This document shows positions 34,413-47,900 of a stretch of DNA of 64,000 nt, one piece after another (within the stretch, counting starts at the first letter, position 1; each line of letters starts with the position of its first letter). The notes under the pieces were generated by a model. It was not told the DNA's origin. It made no database searches and was given only the letters and a program-made list of their open reading frames with translations. Position numbers and translations under genes: made by a program. The DNA comes from Rostratula benghalensis (Eukaryota; Chordata; Aves; Charadriiformes; Rostratulidae): positions 2,544,747 to 2,608,746 of the forward strand of contig VXAI01000090.1 of assembly GCA_013399305.1 (NCBI GenBank), in the 5' to 3' direction.

Positions 34413-37400
34413 GCACTGGCTCCTTCTAGTGCCAGTTCTAGCTGCCGCTGTTACAGATGGCAATATCCAAGCAAACCGTATTTGGGATTCTTGCATTTGA
34501 ATTTTGTGACAGTAATCTGGTAACAACACTACGTGTGGGAGCATGTCAAAAAATGTGGTACCCATGGTGCTGTCCACTTCCCCTTTGTCCAATTGCTTTC
34601 AAAAGCCACCAGCCAAAGATGGGATAAGTCACAGTTTAGTAATCTGTTCCACTGTCTTCACAGGGAGAGAAATTACCCAAGGTCTGAAACTCCCCATTCT
34701 TTTCTTCTGCTTGGGAGAGAGGTATATCATGTTTACTGTAACTGCAGACTCCAAGGAGTCCCCCATCCTCTCAGAATTCTTAGCAGAAAGATGAAACGTT
34801 GTAAATCACTTCAACTAGTCCCTGTTGGGTGAACGAAGCTCTGCAATCAGAAAGCACATAACTTACCTAAATATTCTTTAACCTACTCTTTCCTTATCTG
34901 AATTTTACCCTGATCTTGTTAAAATGTGTTTTGTCAAGTCCACATTTTGTAGATGAAAGAGGCCAGAGTAATTCAGACTTTTCTACACCTTTCAATATTA
35001 TTTCTCATTTTTTTCCTTCGTAATGCATCTGTAGCATCTATAGTTCTCCTTTTTTCTTCATATTCTTCATAATTACAGAACCTTTCTCCTGTGGACTTAA
35101 TTGATTTTACCCCACCATGCTTTACCATACTCTTTCATACAAACTTTTAGTGCTGCTTTCTACTTCTTGTATGGTTCCTTTGTATCTCACAAATCTCTAA
35201 AGAGCAGCAGTATATTCTATACGAAGCCTCCTATCTGTCCTGCCTGTCTTTAGCCTGCTTTTGTGCCTCCAACACAAACGCCTTCAATGACTGCCAGATC
35301 TCCTGCATTCCTCCCTCTCCTGGATTACTTCCCCAGGAGACCCTACCTATTGCTTTCCCCAGTTCTGCTGCTTAGAAGTTCATTGTCCTTTTTCTACTTC
35401 TCACTTCTCTCTTTTCTTTGAAAGTTGAGCCTGGGATTTGGCAATCGCTGTTAAATTACATTTCCTTGTTAAATTTTGAAGCAGTCCCTCTCCATCAGTC
35501 CAGACCTAACTAGCAGCTTTGCTAGTGACTTCCTGAACCTGACAGGCTGAAGGTCTCCCTGGCTGGCATTTCTCTCGCAGGACATGCATCCACACCAGAA
35601 GCAGCCACTCCAACTCCTGCAGAAGGCAGCAAAAACAACAGCCAGCGTGCCCTGACCTGTTTTACACACCTGCTTGGAAATAAGCTGAGCTGTGCCACAG
35701 AAATGTCTCCTTCTTGCATGTGCAACACCTTCATAAAGGGTTCAAATGCAGACTTCCACTCCTGTCAGTTATGATGATAAATTATTTTCATCATTGCCAC
35801 ACAATTCTGTCCTTCCAATGCTAGTTAGTGACCAAAAATCTACTGCCAACCTTCTTGTTCCAGTTCAACGCCTCAAACTGACAGCAACCACGGTCACCTT
35901 TGTCCCGTTTTATCTTTGGCCAGGGACAGGCTGCAGCATTTCAGTGAATGACACCAATTTTCTTCATCACTTTTAATACCATTTTTCTTCACCCTTCATG
36001 CTTCCAACTTGCCCTTTCCTTTTCCAGCCCTGTACTACATGTCACCAAATGTTCCTTATTAGGGATTAATTGTTTGAAGTATACAAATGTAATGCTAATA
36101 ACATAAACTCCAGCTAATAAATCTGCCTTCCACAGCTTAGAACTCCAGGGATACATTAACTCAGACCAAAGGCAATACAATCCATATCTACCTAATTATT
36201 AAACCCAAGGTACTGTATTTCAGCAGCTAGGCGAGGTTTTTAAACATTATTTTACTATCTTTAAATTTCCTTGTTCCACTTTCAAACAATTTATTCTGAT
36301 ACCTTCTCAGGTCTTCATGTAGTCACATACCTGTATTACCTCAGGTCAAAGGCTTTCCACAGTATATGAAATATTGTTGTAGAATGAAATATTTTGGTAA
36401 CAGTTATAATAATACTGTAGGCTGCTTACTGTCTGGGATCCACATATTGGCTCCCACTGGAGCCAATGGCATGATTACAGTGGCCCCATGGGAGCAAGAT
36501 CAAGCCAGAGTACTTCTAAACATATAGATATTATCATTAAATGTGGAAACATCAAAAGTATATAGATAAAATATAATTGATTCCTTGCATAATTTAACAA
36601 TTAATTAAAAAGCCAACATTTAATTGCAAATCATATAATTTTATCTCTTGTGTTCTCTAAGGAATAAATAATACTAAGCAAAGACTATGCAGAGAGCAAA
36701 TTGCAAACAATTAACCCACAAAAAGAGAATGAATTAATATATATTAGTCTACCATAAGAAACATATTGATTCTAGTGGTTCTATTTCATCGCACAGTAAC
36801 CTTATGGTAGGCTTAATTCTCCTTGTACTCATTCCTTCATCTATGGGTACCTGCATAAAACAACTTTAAGAAAAACTCAAAGACCACAATAAAAGGTAAC
36901 ATAAAACATACACTCAACCAGTTCAATAGTGCTGGCATGCCATAAAAGTATTGATGCACTCAAGCTATCATGTATTTCATGCATATTTAATTGACTGTTT
37001 TCAATTATTCTCTTTCCTGCTCCAAATTAGTCATGAAGTCTGCATGAATTAAGAGGATCAAATAAACTTGAAATGTTTGGCACAGTTTTTATTGACTTGG
37101 ATTTATTTACATATTTGCCTGCAGAGAGATTACGTGGTGCAGCTTATCATTAGCCTCTAAAACTTTGTACATACTTCCTCCTTTGTTTTCAGCTTTAACT
37201 TCTAGTATTCTATTGCTACTTTTCCACACCATCTCCTGGTTACCTTCCTCCCTTGTCTAAACTTTGATTAAGCAACAAAAAGGTCCTGAGTTTCCTTGCT
37301 GATCTACTTTGCAAACAGCTATAGATTCTAATAAGCAGATGAAAGATGTGTGGTTTACCTTCAAATGGCAGACTTTTGAAACATTTGTATACAACATAGC

Positions 37401-38822
37401 ATGAATAAACTACAATTGTGCATATTTACAGGGAAAATAACAAAGTCAAATATTTCTTAATACTGTTAACTGGTGATCTTCAAGAGTTATTTTTATCTAT
37501 TTTTCAGAACCAATATGTCTCAAAGGAAAAAAAAAATACTTCAAGATCTTTTAGAACAGTCCTGAACACAAAACGGCAAACATTTTTAGGAGAGAAACAG
37601 AAATACTTTCCTGTACCAAGACGACCATAGGCCTTGCTGAACAATTGAAAAACAAAATAGAGAAGGAAATACTGATACTTCAGCTGCACACAATGCATAA
37701 AGCAAACTGCATGCCATGCTGGAAATGAGATTTCACAGGATTTGCTTCCAACACAGTTTGCAGCAGCTGTCAGAATTAACTACGAGGAATACAGAGAAGG
37801 CTCATTTTGATGCACTAGCACAGCAAGCAATCTTCGTCGTATTTTCCTTAACACAGGGAAATAAAAACCAAAACATGCTTTTTCAAAATCTATTTCAAAA
37901 ATGAAAGGTGTTACATTGAGGCTTTTTATAAAAATACTGTTATACTAACAGCAGATGCCTCATGCCTTAAAATAAATATGAATATAGAGCTAAAAAATGC
38001 TCATTTCTAAAAGAGGAAAAAGTGTGGAATTTGAGATTAACTGCATGGCTACAAAGAAGATACTGCAGAGTAGTGCTATCTAAAATGATAACCACTAGTG
38101 TCAGTGAAGTGCCACCTTTCAGCAAGGGGATGACTGTGCTGTATCGGGAAGGCTCCCTCTGCCATTAAGTGCGTGCCTGAACATTTCACAAAGCAATTGA
38201 CCCTGAGTGGCCATTTGCAAAATGTGCGCTGCCTCAAGGACGCCCAGGAATCAATAACTCCAAGTTTTTAGTCTCAATTATTTATTCAGTCTTTGCACCA
38301 CAACAAGCTCCTCACTCTCTCTCTAATGCACCCTCACTGTACCACAGTACAGGATTTTGAACCCTGAGCTTTAAAACAGTAGTTTTAGAAGCATTTTCTC
38401 CTGCTACTTATAGAAGCCTTGTTGCTCACAAGACCTTTAAAAGTCACTTTTGGAGCCACTAATGACTGTGCAAGGATGGTGTCCATTGCTCCCATCACCA
38501 TTGTGTTTCTCTTGGGGTCCAGCCAGTCCCAAGCCAAGCTGTGCTGCAGTGGGGACCGGGTGGCAAGGGGTCCCTGCTGGTGCTGTAGGCAGTACAGCTC
38601 TCCCTCTCCAGGGAGCTTCTCAGGCACCCCAAGGTCCCATATATCTGTTAGCAGGTCAGCAAAGAGGCTCTCTGCAATTCTTTCTTCCATGTAAAAGAAG
38701 AAATATTTTCCCTTAGAGGGAAGGTAAATGTGTGTTCACCATATTTTCCCCATCACAGCACTGATCTAGCCAGCCTCTGGTTGCCTTGCCTTTAGTCCTA
38801 GTTTCTTTACATCATAATATCC
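34413..38822. other. long DST intron, middle part
   Basis: Mostly AT-rich non-coding. A GC-richer patch (38385-38700) stays open on both strands but has no recognisable domain. No RNA gene was seen. Confidence 0.5.
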
Positions 38823-39183
38823 TGCACCTCATTGCCCTCTACAACTCCCTGAAAGGAGGTTGTAAAGAAGTGCATGCTGGCCTCTTCCCCCTGGTGAGCA
38901 GTGACAGGCCCAGAGGAAATGGTCTGAAGTTGCAGCAGGGGAGGTTTAGACTGGATATTAGGAAGAATTACTTTACTGAAAGAGCGGTCAGGCAGTGGAA
39001 CAGCCTGCCCAGGGAGGTGGTTCAGTCACCATCCCTGGAGGTATTTAAGAAACGTGTAGATGTGACACTTGAGAGCACGCTCTAGTGGCAGAGATTGTAG
39101 GGCGTGGGTTGTTTTTTTGTGCATGGTTGGACTCTGTGATCTCAGATGTCCTTTCCAACCGTGACAATCCTGTGATTCTGTTT
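38823..39183 (+). mobile_element. CR1 LINE 3' end fragment
   Basis: Encodes [20 protein letters not shown], then [14 protein letters not shown] text ([20 protein letters not shown]), [19 protein letters not shown]. It ends in 'ttggactctgtgatctcag' and 'cctgtgattctg'. 5'-truncated. Confidence 0.9.
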
Positions 39184-42100
39184 CAGAAATCACAATTGTA
39201 AAAATAATTTTAAAGTATTTCAAATTATCCTGTTTAATCTGTCAAGACTAAGATGTGGCACCATGCAAATATTTTTCAATTGGTTTGAGAAAAGAACTGA
39301 ACAACAAAAATTAATTTGTCTGCTTTTCTTTCTCCATTGTCAACTTTTTTTAATTTTCCCCACTTTTATCTCATCCTCCCCCTGTATTTCATATTTCTTT
39401 CATTCTTTCCTTAGGTTTTGGGGGTTGGGATTCAAAAAATGTCAGGAAGAATTTCTAGGCTTTCATGGAAGTTGAGTTTCTCTTTAGGTGCTTTAGGACC
39501 ATGCAAACACAATGTACTGCTTCCACAAACTGACCTGGTCTTGCTACATCAAGGGTTACTTACTGCTGTAGCAAGAATTGAACGTTCTATGTTGAGAACA
39601 GCAAAGTGAAACACTTGCTAGAAGCAGAGGCAGGCTTAGGGAAGTTAAAAGAAGATATTTCTACCCCCCTACCATGCTATACCAGCACACGAGTTTCTCC
39701 CTGGAAGCTCATATCACAGCAGCAGGTGAGTCTGAAGTCCAGTATCTTACCTCTACAGCCCATGTGTCAACAAGAAGTGAAAGATAACGTGTAAACTGGA
39801 GCCCCACCATCAGACACTAAATATTAGCCTTAGCAAGTGCAATGCTGTAATCAGCCCTAGGAAAATATATTATCAATTCAAAATAAAATTCTTCAGCATT
39901 TAAAAAATGTAGCAACAGTCCACTTCATCCTTAACTGTGGAATTCAAAGATAACTTGCACAGCTGAATTTTGCAAATAACTTATTAGATACCTGCCTCTA
40001 AAACTACATATTCTCAAGATAATTTCCAGGAAATATTTCTGCAATGACTGTGTTTCTAGTTTAGCAAAGTACACAAATATGTGCTTAACTAGTCACTGAA
40101 CTGATAAGGGCCTCACCTCAAACACTGAATTTCATATACTGTGCACTTATATGCTTTGAATCTAATGCAACTGAAGATGTGCAGCGGGAGGCAATAGGGT
40201 AAATATTTCTCACCCATCTTGTTGTTTGTGGTTACTTAGTGAAGCCCACAAATACAAACAAAAGTTCATTAGAAGAATGAAAGTAAGCTTCCATATATCT
40301 ACAATCATTCACACCAAGATTTGAAGATGAAGGCCTAAATCCACTGACTTTTGACGCAAGCAAGTCAAAAGGATTTAATGTGAACTCTTTACCCCTATTT
40401 CCTTACAGGTTTAGAGTCTAAATCCTTTTTAAGCAAGTTCCAAGAGGCTGCCAGTATAGTAATGATGACTGTGCAGGTTTTAAAACTGTAAAACAATGGT
40501 GTATAGAAATATAATTTTCAATACACCGCGCTCTTCACTAAAAACAGGCACAATTTTAAACTTGGCTTTAAAAGCTTCAGATACTTTTCTGCTTCCCACA
40601 GAAAATTAAAACTACGTCTTTAAAATACATCTTTAATGCAGAAAAAGATCAGTAACTTCTACAAACATAGTAACAATTATCTTCAATTTCAAGGAGATGG
40701 TTAATTTGGAGATTGCATTTTGCTGCCAGACTACTGGCAATCTTCCTGTATACTTTTTTCTTTAAATCAAATTTGTCTGCAGTACTGGACAGTGAGTATT
40801 TTTCTTATATTATAAATAAGAGGTAAAATGCATAAAGGGGTGGCTGCAGGTCTGCAGTCTCGTCTTTGGAACAGCTGTTTCTACACACCATGATTCCTTT
40901 CAGTCTAGCAAATGCACAAAGGAAAATCTATTGGTATGAGCAGTATGAAAAGCCACTCCGCTGCTCCAGATTCACCCTGTGCATGGAAAGGTTGTATGCA
41001 GCTGCTGCTGTGCAGAGGCTGATGTCAGGACCACTCCCCGATGGCTCACTAATGGTGGGAAAGACTGAAAGACCACTGTAGAAGACAGGTCACTTGATAA
41101 AGACAAACCTGGGACCAACTTCACCTCCAGGCCTTGCTAGCTCCTTAAGTCCCACCATTTCCAAGAGCTACCCCAGTTCCAGAAAGATGCCAGAAACCAA
41201 AATGCTGCATCTGCTAAAGATGCCAAGTCCATTTTAAACATCCCTAAAGAAACTCTGTCATGCTTCAGTGTCTAGTATTTCTCAAATACCCACAAGTACA
41301 GCCACAAGAAACAGAGAGATAATTAAGGTTCTGCCTAAAACAAAAAAGTATTTTTTCTAAGTATGAACATGAGCAAATCTTTACAGCAGTTTCTGAACAT
41401 TATACACTATGCTTATTAATTAAATCTCTACTCTGACAGTTTGCAGATACATTTTTATTTAATGTGACTTCTACAGGAGTTCAACCTCTGGGGAAAAAGT
41501 TAAAAAAAAAAAATATCAAAGCAAGTCGTGTTAAGTAATTATACAATCTGTTGCTGCAGCAAAATGTCTGGGTTAGACAGTTGGTGCTGAAACAGCAGAT
41601 TAAATTTAGAACTGAAGGGCCAATGCAGTGAAGGTGAATTCGTAGCTTTTAGTTCTCTGTTGACTAAAAGCTGTACATGTTGTTATAATGATGTGCTCTG
41701 TCCCTGAGGCAAAGTTCACAACTCTTCAGAAGAAAGATGTTCAAAACTGACTTTTGTCCCTAGAAAACCTCTGGTTTTAATCCATGAGCAGCATACTGAT
41801 GCCACAGGGTGATCTAGAGCTATCCTTCTCAAGGTCATTTCCCTGTCCTCAATATGGTACTTAAAAAAAAAATATTTAAAAATAATTCTAAAAATTCATT
41901 TGCCTCAGCTGTGGTGCTACAGGTGTAACAGTCTAATGCCAGAAAAGAGCCAAGCTTTCTAGAAAGAAATCACGGCCCTTTAATGTTGACTCATTTTAAT
42001 TTCAAATGCAAGGATTCAAATAGATCTCCTCGGACTACCAGACAGCAGCATTTCAACTCCCCCATGACCCCTCAAAGACAAAGCTCATGCATAAATCTCA

Positions 42101-42219
42101 CAATTTAAGATCTTTGTTATTACATGTAACACAGATGCATCCTGAAATCAAACACTTGGTAAAAGACAATCACTGCTGTAGTAATCAGACAGCCAGACAT
42201 CACAGAAGTATTAACTGAC
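39184..42219. other. long DST intron, 5' part
   Basis: AT-rich, no repeat family or exon recognised. Contains the donor side of the DERDK exon (AAG|gtcagt at 42220/42219). Confidence 0.5.
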
Positions 42220-42281
42220 CTTCACGAGATGCTGATTTATCCATTTTGTGAAGGTCTTCTTCTGTACTTTGTCCCGCTCAT
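42220..42281 (-). CDS. DST: dystonin first constitutive CH1 exon ([11 protein letters not shown]...)
   Basis: A 62-base exon with acceptor tttttacctccag before ATGAGCGG and donor AAG|gtcagt. Its first two bases complete a split Asp codon (phase 1 in, phase 0 out), giving (D)[30 protein letters not shown] fits actinin-type actin-binding signature 1, the start of CH1. In plakins this is the common second exon to which several alternative first exons splice, and its 62-base length and phase agree with that. Any first exon must therefore end in phase 1 with G, which is the test used for the candidate at 44749-44815. Confidence 0.95.
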
Positions 42282-44179
42282 CTGGAGGTAAAAAGGAAAA
42301 ATAAAAGGGTTTAACAGTCTACAAATGACGCAAAAGATCTATTTATTTAAAGATTTAAAATGTCTCATTAAAATAACAGCATGCAAATATTTTTGCATTA
42401 CACCACAGCGCATCATGTAACAGTTTCGTGGCCACAAGTTCCAGGTGAGTTCCTCCAGGGTGACAGCCCTGCTGGTATGAGAGCAGCACTACTAACAAAA
42501 CTGTAATTTCCTAGAAGTCAACCACCCCCTAATATGAACAAAAAAGATCAAGGCAAACTTTATGAAATATAAATACTCCTTATAGCCTCTAAAATCCAAT
42601 TAATTATTGAAGTATTTACCAAGAGAAAAATCTCTTACCATATCAAAGCCAGCTTTTTTGACTGGAATATCACCATTGTTCCACCACACAATGATCAGAG
42701 AAAGCACTCTCTTGCTTTTAATCCTCTATAACATACACAGGGATGTCCACTAACCCAGATATGGGACTCAGCCACTGCCAGCAGTTTGCTCCCTAGCTTA
42801 GCAGTTAGCGTCAACTATTGCCCACAAAATATTGGAAAGAAACAATAAAAGCAATAGACTCCAGGTAGGAGAGCGCCCCGCTTCTATACACTTCCCATCC
42901 TGAAATATTCCACAGAGCCCTCCAGAGCCTGAGTTAAGTTATCTCCACAAACCTACGTATGGTCATTACACAGTGCAACTGCTACAGACCCCATTCCCAG
43001 TCCCGGAGCTCCCTGGAGCAGGAGTGGTGGTGCATTAGGACCAGGACCATCTGTGCAAGCTTCAAATAGCAAGATCCCTCACAACCCTGTACAACAAAAT
43101 TGCAGCTGTTTCATTGACTCACGCTATTTGTAGTGTGGCTGAGAATGAGCAATGAGCTCAGATAGCAAAACAAGCCCCCTCCTGCAGCTACTGCCATCAC
43201 TAGAAGATTGAATCAGATCAACATTAAAACATTAAAAAAATCTGTTTTCAGATTGGTCAAAGGTAACATAAGTAATAAAAATAAAAAAAAAAAATATCAC
43301 AGGAAGTCCATATTCATGGCCTTTCAAGTCTCTGGTATGATACTGAGGTCTTTCAAAACAGCATGAGATCCTACCAGAGTTCATCCTGGGACAACCTGTG
43401 TACTATATGCTCTTCCTAAAAGTAGTAAGAAATGAGTATTCAGGACCAAAAGCAAAAACAAGCCCATCAAAAGCCTGTGATGCCTCCTTACTCTTCCCTT
43501 CTATGACTCACAGACTTTCTACATGTTTTTACGTATATTTGCATTTCAGAGCCACAGATGTATTATTTTTCTGTTATTTTTTCCAATAATTTAACACACC
43601 TGTAGCTTTTTCAGCCATAGTTTCACTGTGGCAATGAGTTCTTCAGGTATTATGTGTAATACATGCGTACATTCAGCTCTGTAGAGAATAGCTGCTGTTC
43701 CCTAAACACCTTCTCCATGCCACTCAAGATCTCCCAAGATTCCAGCATATGCTTTTTCCCTGCTCCACACTCTCTTATTCTAGTTAAGGACCCCAAAAAG
43801 AGGAGTAAGAGACAAACTAAAGAGCAAAGCAGTACTACTGGAGAAAAAAATATATATCTGGCAGATTAAAGAAACTTTTTGCTGTACATAGATTTTCTTA
43901 TAGCCTTCATCTAGTAAAACAGCATTTCCAACACCAGTACTAATAAGGTAGAAGCTCTGGCTTGGTTGATTTAGCGAAAAGAAGTATCTCAGAAATAAAA
44001 TAAATATTTTCACTTGTAATTGTTCCATTCTCTTTTAGAAGGCATGCAAGCTTTCAACACTGAGAATTTAATATTTCAGGCCACAAGTGTACAACATGTC
44101 ATTTTTCCTGAAGTAAGATCAGCTGGTTTTGACTAACTACCACAAAAGTTTACACTTTGGGAAATGCTACTGTGGCAAC

Positions 44180-44213
<34 letters not shown>

Positions 44214-44748
44214 GTAACAAAATCCACTTTTTATCTTGTTAGACCGTGCAGTGACTATTAATTTCAACTCTATTTTAAATGAAAATGCCAACAGAAGTAA
44301 AAGAAGCGATGTTTACTACCCACATTCCCTTTATATATGCATATATTATGCATATACTCATAGAAAAACACTGTACCTGACATACACAAATGAATAACAA
44401 GGAAGAAAGCTGTCACCTGACACGTTGTGAAAACCACCAGGACTGAAGAAAAGAGCAAACAAAAACCCCCCAAACTCCCTAAACACCCCAACTGTGAGTT
44501 TTTAATAAAAACCCCAAATGTTTCCAGAAAGCAGATGCACACTCAAAGGAAAACACAGCGCACCAGTATCCAGTGTGCTCAAGCTCAGGGCAGACCATAA
44601 CAAATCAAGCACCCAAATGAAGTAACTAAAAGGACTACCAAAAAAAGGACCAAATTAAGGAAAGACATCTGAAAGTCTGCTAAAAAAGTTTCCCCACGGA
44701 GGGCTCTGCCCCCTCCCGAAGGCAGCCCTGCCAGCACGCATTACTGAC
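42282..44748. other. intron between candidate first exon and CH1 exon 1
   Basis: About 2.5 kb, AT-rich, with no other recognised exon. Contains the poly-A tract at 44183-44210 and small A/T simple repeats near 43280. Confidence 0.5.
44183..44210. repeat. poly-A tract (28 A)
   Basis: Uninterrupted 28 A, the longest homopolymer in the window. Could be a retroposed tail or plain slippage; the adjacent sequence is not a recognised element. Confidence 0.95.
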
Positions 44749-44815
44749 CCATGCAGCACATCACTTCCACCAGCTCTGCACTCCGCTCCTTTGCCCCTTC
44801 AGCAAACCGGCTCAT
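44749..44815 (-). CDS. DST: candidate alternative first coding exon of dystonin (MSRFAEGAKERS...)
   Basis: An ATG at 44815 (A at -3) opens 22 codons, MSRFAEGAKERSAEL then VEVMCCM, followed by one G and a donor G|gtcagt. The phase is 1, exactly what exon 42220-42281 needs: the G joins its first AT to make the Asp before ERDKV. An in-frame TAG lies about 75 bases before the ATG with no other ATG between. The patch is GC-richer than its surroundings and lies 2.5 kb upstream of the common exon, as short plakin first exons often do. Against it: the donor is only moderate, one in three random donors would have the right phase, and I do not recognise the peptide as a known dystonin isoform. The two adjacent Cys could be lipid-modified. 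Confidence 0.45.
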
Positions 44816-44920
44816 TCTTCCCTTCAGAACTTCAGAGCTTCTTTTCTTTTCAGGGAAAGGAGAGCCAAGAAGTGACCAGGGCTTCTCCTAGCTTCCTAGC
44901 TGACAGAAAGTAGCAACTCC

Positions 44921-44921
<1 letters not shown>

Positions 44922-44951
<30 letters not shown>
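44922..44951. repeat. T19A11 tract followed by CCAAA repeats
   Basis: Nineteen T directly followed by eleven A, then accaaaccaaacc. Self-complementary, and about 100 bases upstream of the candidate first exon. Confidence 0.95.
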
Positions 44952-47900
44952 CCAAACCAAACCAACAGCCCATCTGCTGTCACAGCAAGAAAAATTGCCA
45001 GTTCTCTGGATTTAACTCACAATAAGAAGTAAATTAAGCATCAATGTTTGTGTGTTTTGAACTTTTAGGTACATTAAAACACATTTGAGAACAAACGTTG
45101 AGCTTTTCAGACCAGGAAATCTATTTTTTCTCCTCTACCAGCAGTGAGTAATGAGGAAAGAACGTCCCCACGAAAGGAGGAGGAGCAGCAGTGCTGTTTA
45201 AACCAAGGTAATTTAAGAATACAGGTGAGGCAGTAGCTGCAGATAGAAAACATATCTTCCAGGATCATCTGATCTGTAGATCATCACAATAAACTCTCAA
45301 TGGTTAATTAATTAACTTGAGCTTCCCTGCTTTCACCTGTAATTGCAGACATACATTACAGACATTGTTCTGATACCAGACATACAAACTGAAATGCCTG
45401 GAACTTACCACAAGAAGACGTCTCCAGTCTTAACAGATTGCCACCTCCTTTGTGAACCCACACTACAACACAGCAGCATCTAAAGAGGCTCCAGATCAGA
45501 AAATTTGGATTTAAAAAGCAGTTGCTGCAAGTAAGAAGGTATCTTATTGCGTGTTGTTCTAATTCCTCAATCCCAAGGACAAATTCAGGGGCCACATCCT
45601 TCTAATACCAATGCCCCCTTTCATGAATCCCTGTGACTTGTATGGACTGCTGTATCTGCAAACCAGACTGGTTTCTCAAGAGGACGGGTTTCCTACCAGA
45701 ACAATACCAAAGGCAACAAGTGGCACTGATGCCCCTTGAATGCTGTCCTGGGGAAAAGCTGCTGAGTGGTCCTCTCTGCCTGAAGGCAACCTGAAACTAT
45801 GTGAGCAACCACACCAGACACCACCAGTTTGACCAAGAACAGTGGGCTCATCTCTACTCTGAAGGGAGGAAAGGCAAAAAGAGCACTAGAGTATGAAACA
45901 CCCCAGCTGTGAATTCCTGTGCTGCTTTCTTCATTCTAATGGTGAAAATATCAAAGTTCGGATTTCCTCCCACTACTGACAGATTTGAAAAGAACTGCCA
46001 TTTCTTAGGCAGCTTTTTGCATTGCTGTTACATTTGCTTCTCTGCTGATTATTTGTTTGCCTATGAAAGGCTAGATAGGCAACAGGTTTCTCCACACTTG
46101 TCCAGGTATTTACAAACACCCTGATAGGCAATATTGCTTCCTCATGTGTAAATGCACTGGGTTTTTTGTTCATATTGTTTCTTTTTACAATACCTATTTA
46201 TATTAAAGTCAAAAAGCTGTGCTAAAAGAACATTATTAAGGTTGCAAAATGAAGCACTCAAAAGTGGAGTTAAAACTGGAATTAAAATTGACTGTGAAAC
46301 CTTAATACAACCTCCTTGGGAATACACATTATGATGTTTAATTAAAAGATTGTTATTATTTTTGATGAGGCTAACGTACTGCATAGAACGGATGCCATGC
46401 ATTTAAGGAATAGTTATTCAATAATGTATGTCATGCTGTTGCTGAGTACAGAGCACCAAAACTATTCATTTTTCAAGCTCTGAAGACAAAATTTGTGTCA
46501 CAGTAGGTTTTCCTCTGGTATTCTTAGTATTCCTTCTGCAAACTAGATCCTGGTATCTCAAACGCTGCACTCAGAAAACAGAGCATAATTAAAGTATGAT
46601 CTCTTGGGAAAAGTTTGTTTTATGACAGAAGTGAAAAGCTATGTAAGAAATAGGGAACAAATCCCGTTCTCCATTAAGAGCTGAAATGCCTTATCTACAT
46701 GACCTTGCTCTCTGCACCTGCAAACTCAACCTTACCTTCTCACAGGCCTTCCAAGTTTATATGAACTATTCATTCTCTCTTAATAAGAACAAAGGGGCAT
46801 CCAACAATCATACTCAATCTGAAATAGTCTCCAAGAAGATAAAAATCTCAATTCAGGCTAGTCTAGTTTGGAAAGTTAAAACTACAGAATGGCAGTTATG
46901 CAAGAAAAGTATCCATTTGCAACCAGAGGAGTCTAAGGGAAAGTGCTCACACCCAAAATATTTATTATTTAATTCCTATAAGAAAAGCTTGTATTATGTG
47001 TGGCTGTCCTTGCCACAGAAGTATTTTTAGCCACAAACCACCCAAGCATAGGAAAAGTACCACTAGCTCCCCTTCTCCTACTTCCACCAAGGCATACACT
47101 ACCAGCTGCCATCAGAACAGGACACTGGTGAGGCAAAACTCCAGGCTTCCCCAGCGTGTCTCCCTATCAGCTGCTACACTCAAACAGAAATATTCAGCAA
47201 TTGGCATCATCTGACCTGTATCTTTCCAGAATATGTATCCCACTCCATTGCTGCCACCTTTGATGAGATCTGCACTGACATGGCAAGGGTCTTTCAAGCA
47301 AGAGCAGAGAGGCTCCTCTTCTGCATCATCGTATCAAGTGAGCCATCAACCCTCCCAGAGCTTCATTTTATAGGCTATGGCAGATCATATATGCCCATAG
47401 CTATGGAACCAATTCAAATGTACTCCTACCCTGACTTTTGCATTGGTAATTTAAATAGCAATGAAATATGAACTTCAGTTTAGGTCTTCTCTTAATTGTT
47501 CTGGTCACACTAATCATTCCGTGAAGAATTTAATTCCTTTCCTCTGAAAAGCAATCAAATTTCTTACACACTGGGGTGAAAGGTCACATATACAATTGGT
47601 CTGATTACAAAGGTGAATCAGAATAAAAGTTTTGCCTGTTTACTCTAATATCTGATGCCCCTTCATGCTCTACTTCTATCAAACTGTGTACTACATGCCT
47701 CAAGAGCTGAGAATGAACTAGAAATCAAGTGGTTTTCCTGGAATTACAGTCAAATAAGAACAAACTCAGACCTCACTGAAGTTAACAGCTAACCTTTACT
47801 AAGTAATGTCCCCATTGGCTTTGAGGTCATTAGGGTTCAGCCTTCATGACATAAAAACAATCAATGCTTAGGATCTCTGATACATTCTTCAAACCTGAGT

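Noticed and set aside
45356..45597. Minus-strand 79-codon open frame with an excellent donor (TGTG|gtaagt) in phase 1, and a hydrophobic stretch, as a possible dystonin first exon
   Set aside because: The frame has no ATG: it opens just after a TAG and the listed start is a GTG. A strong donor with the right phase is expected by chance at this frequency.
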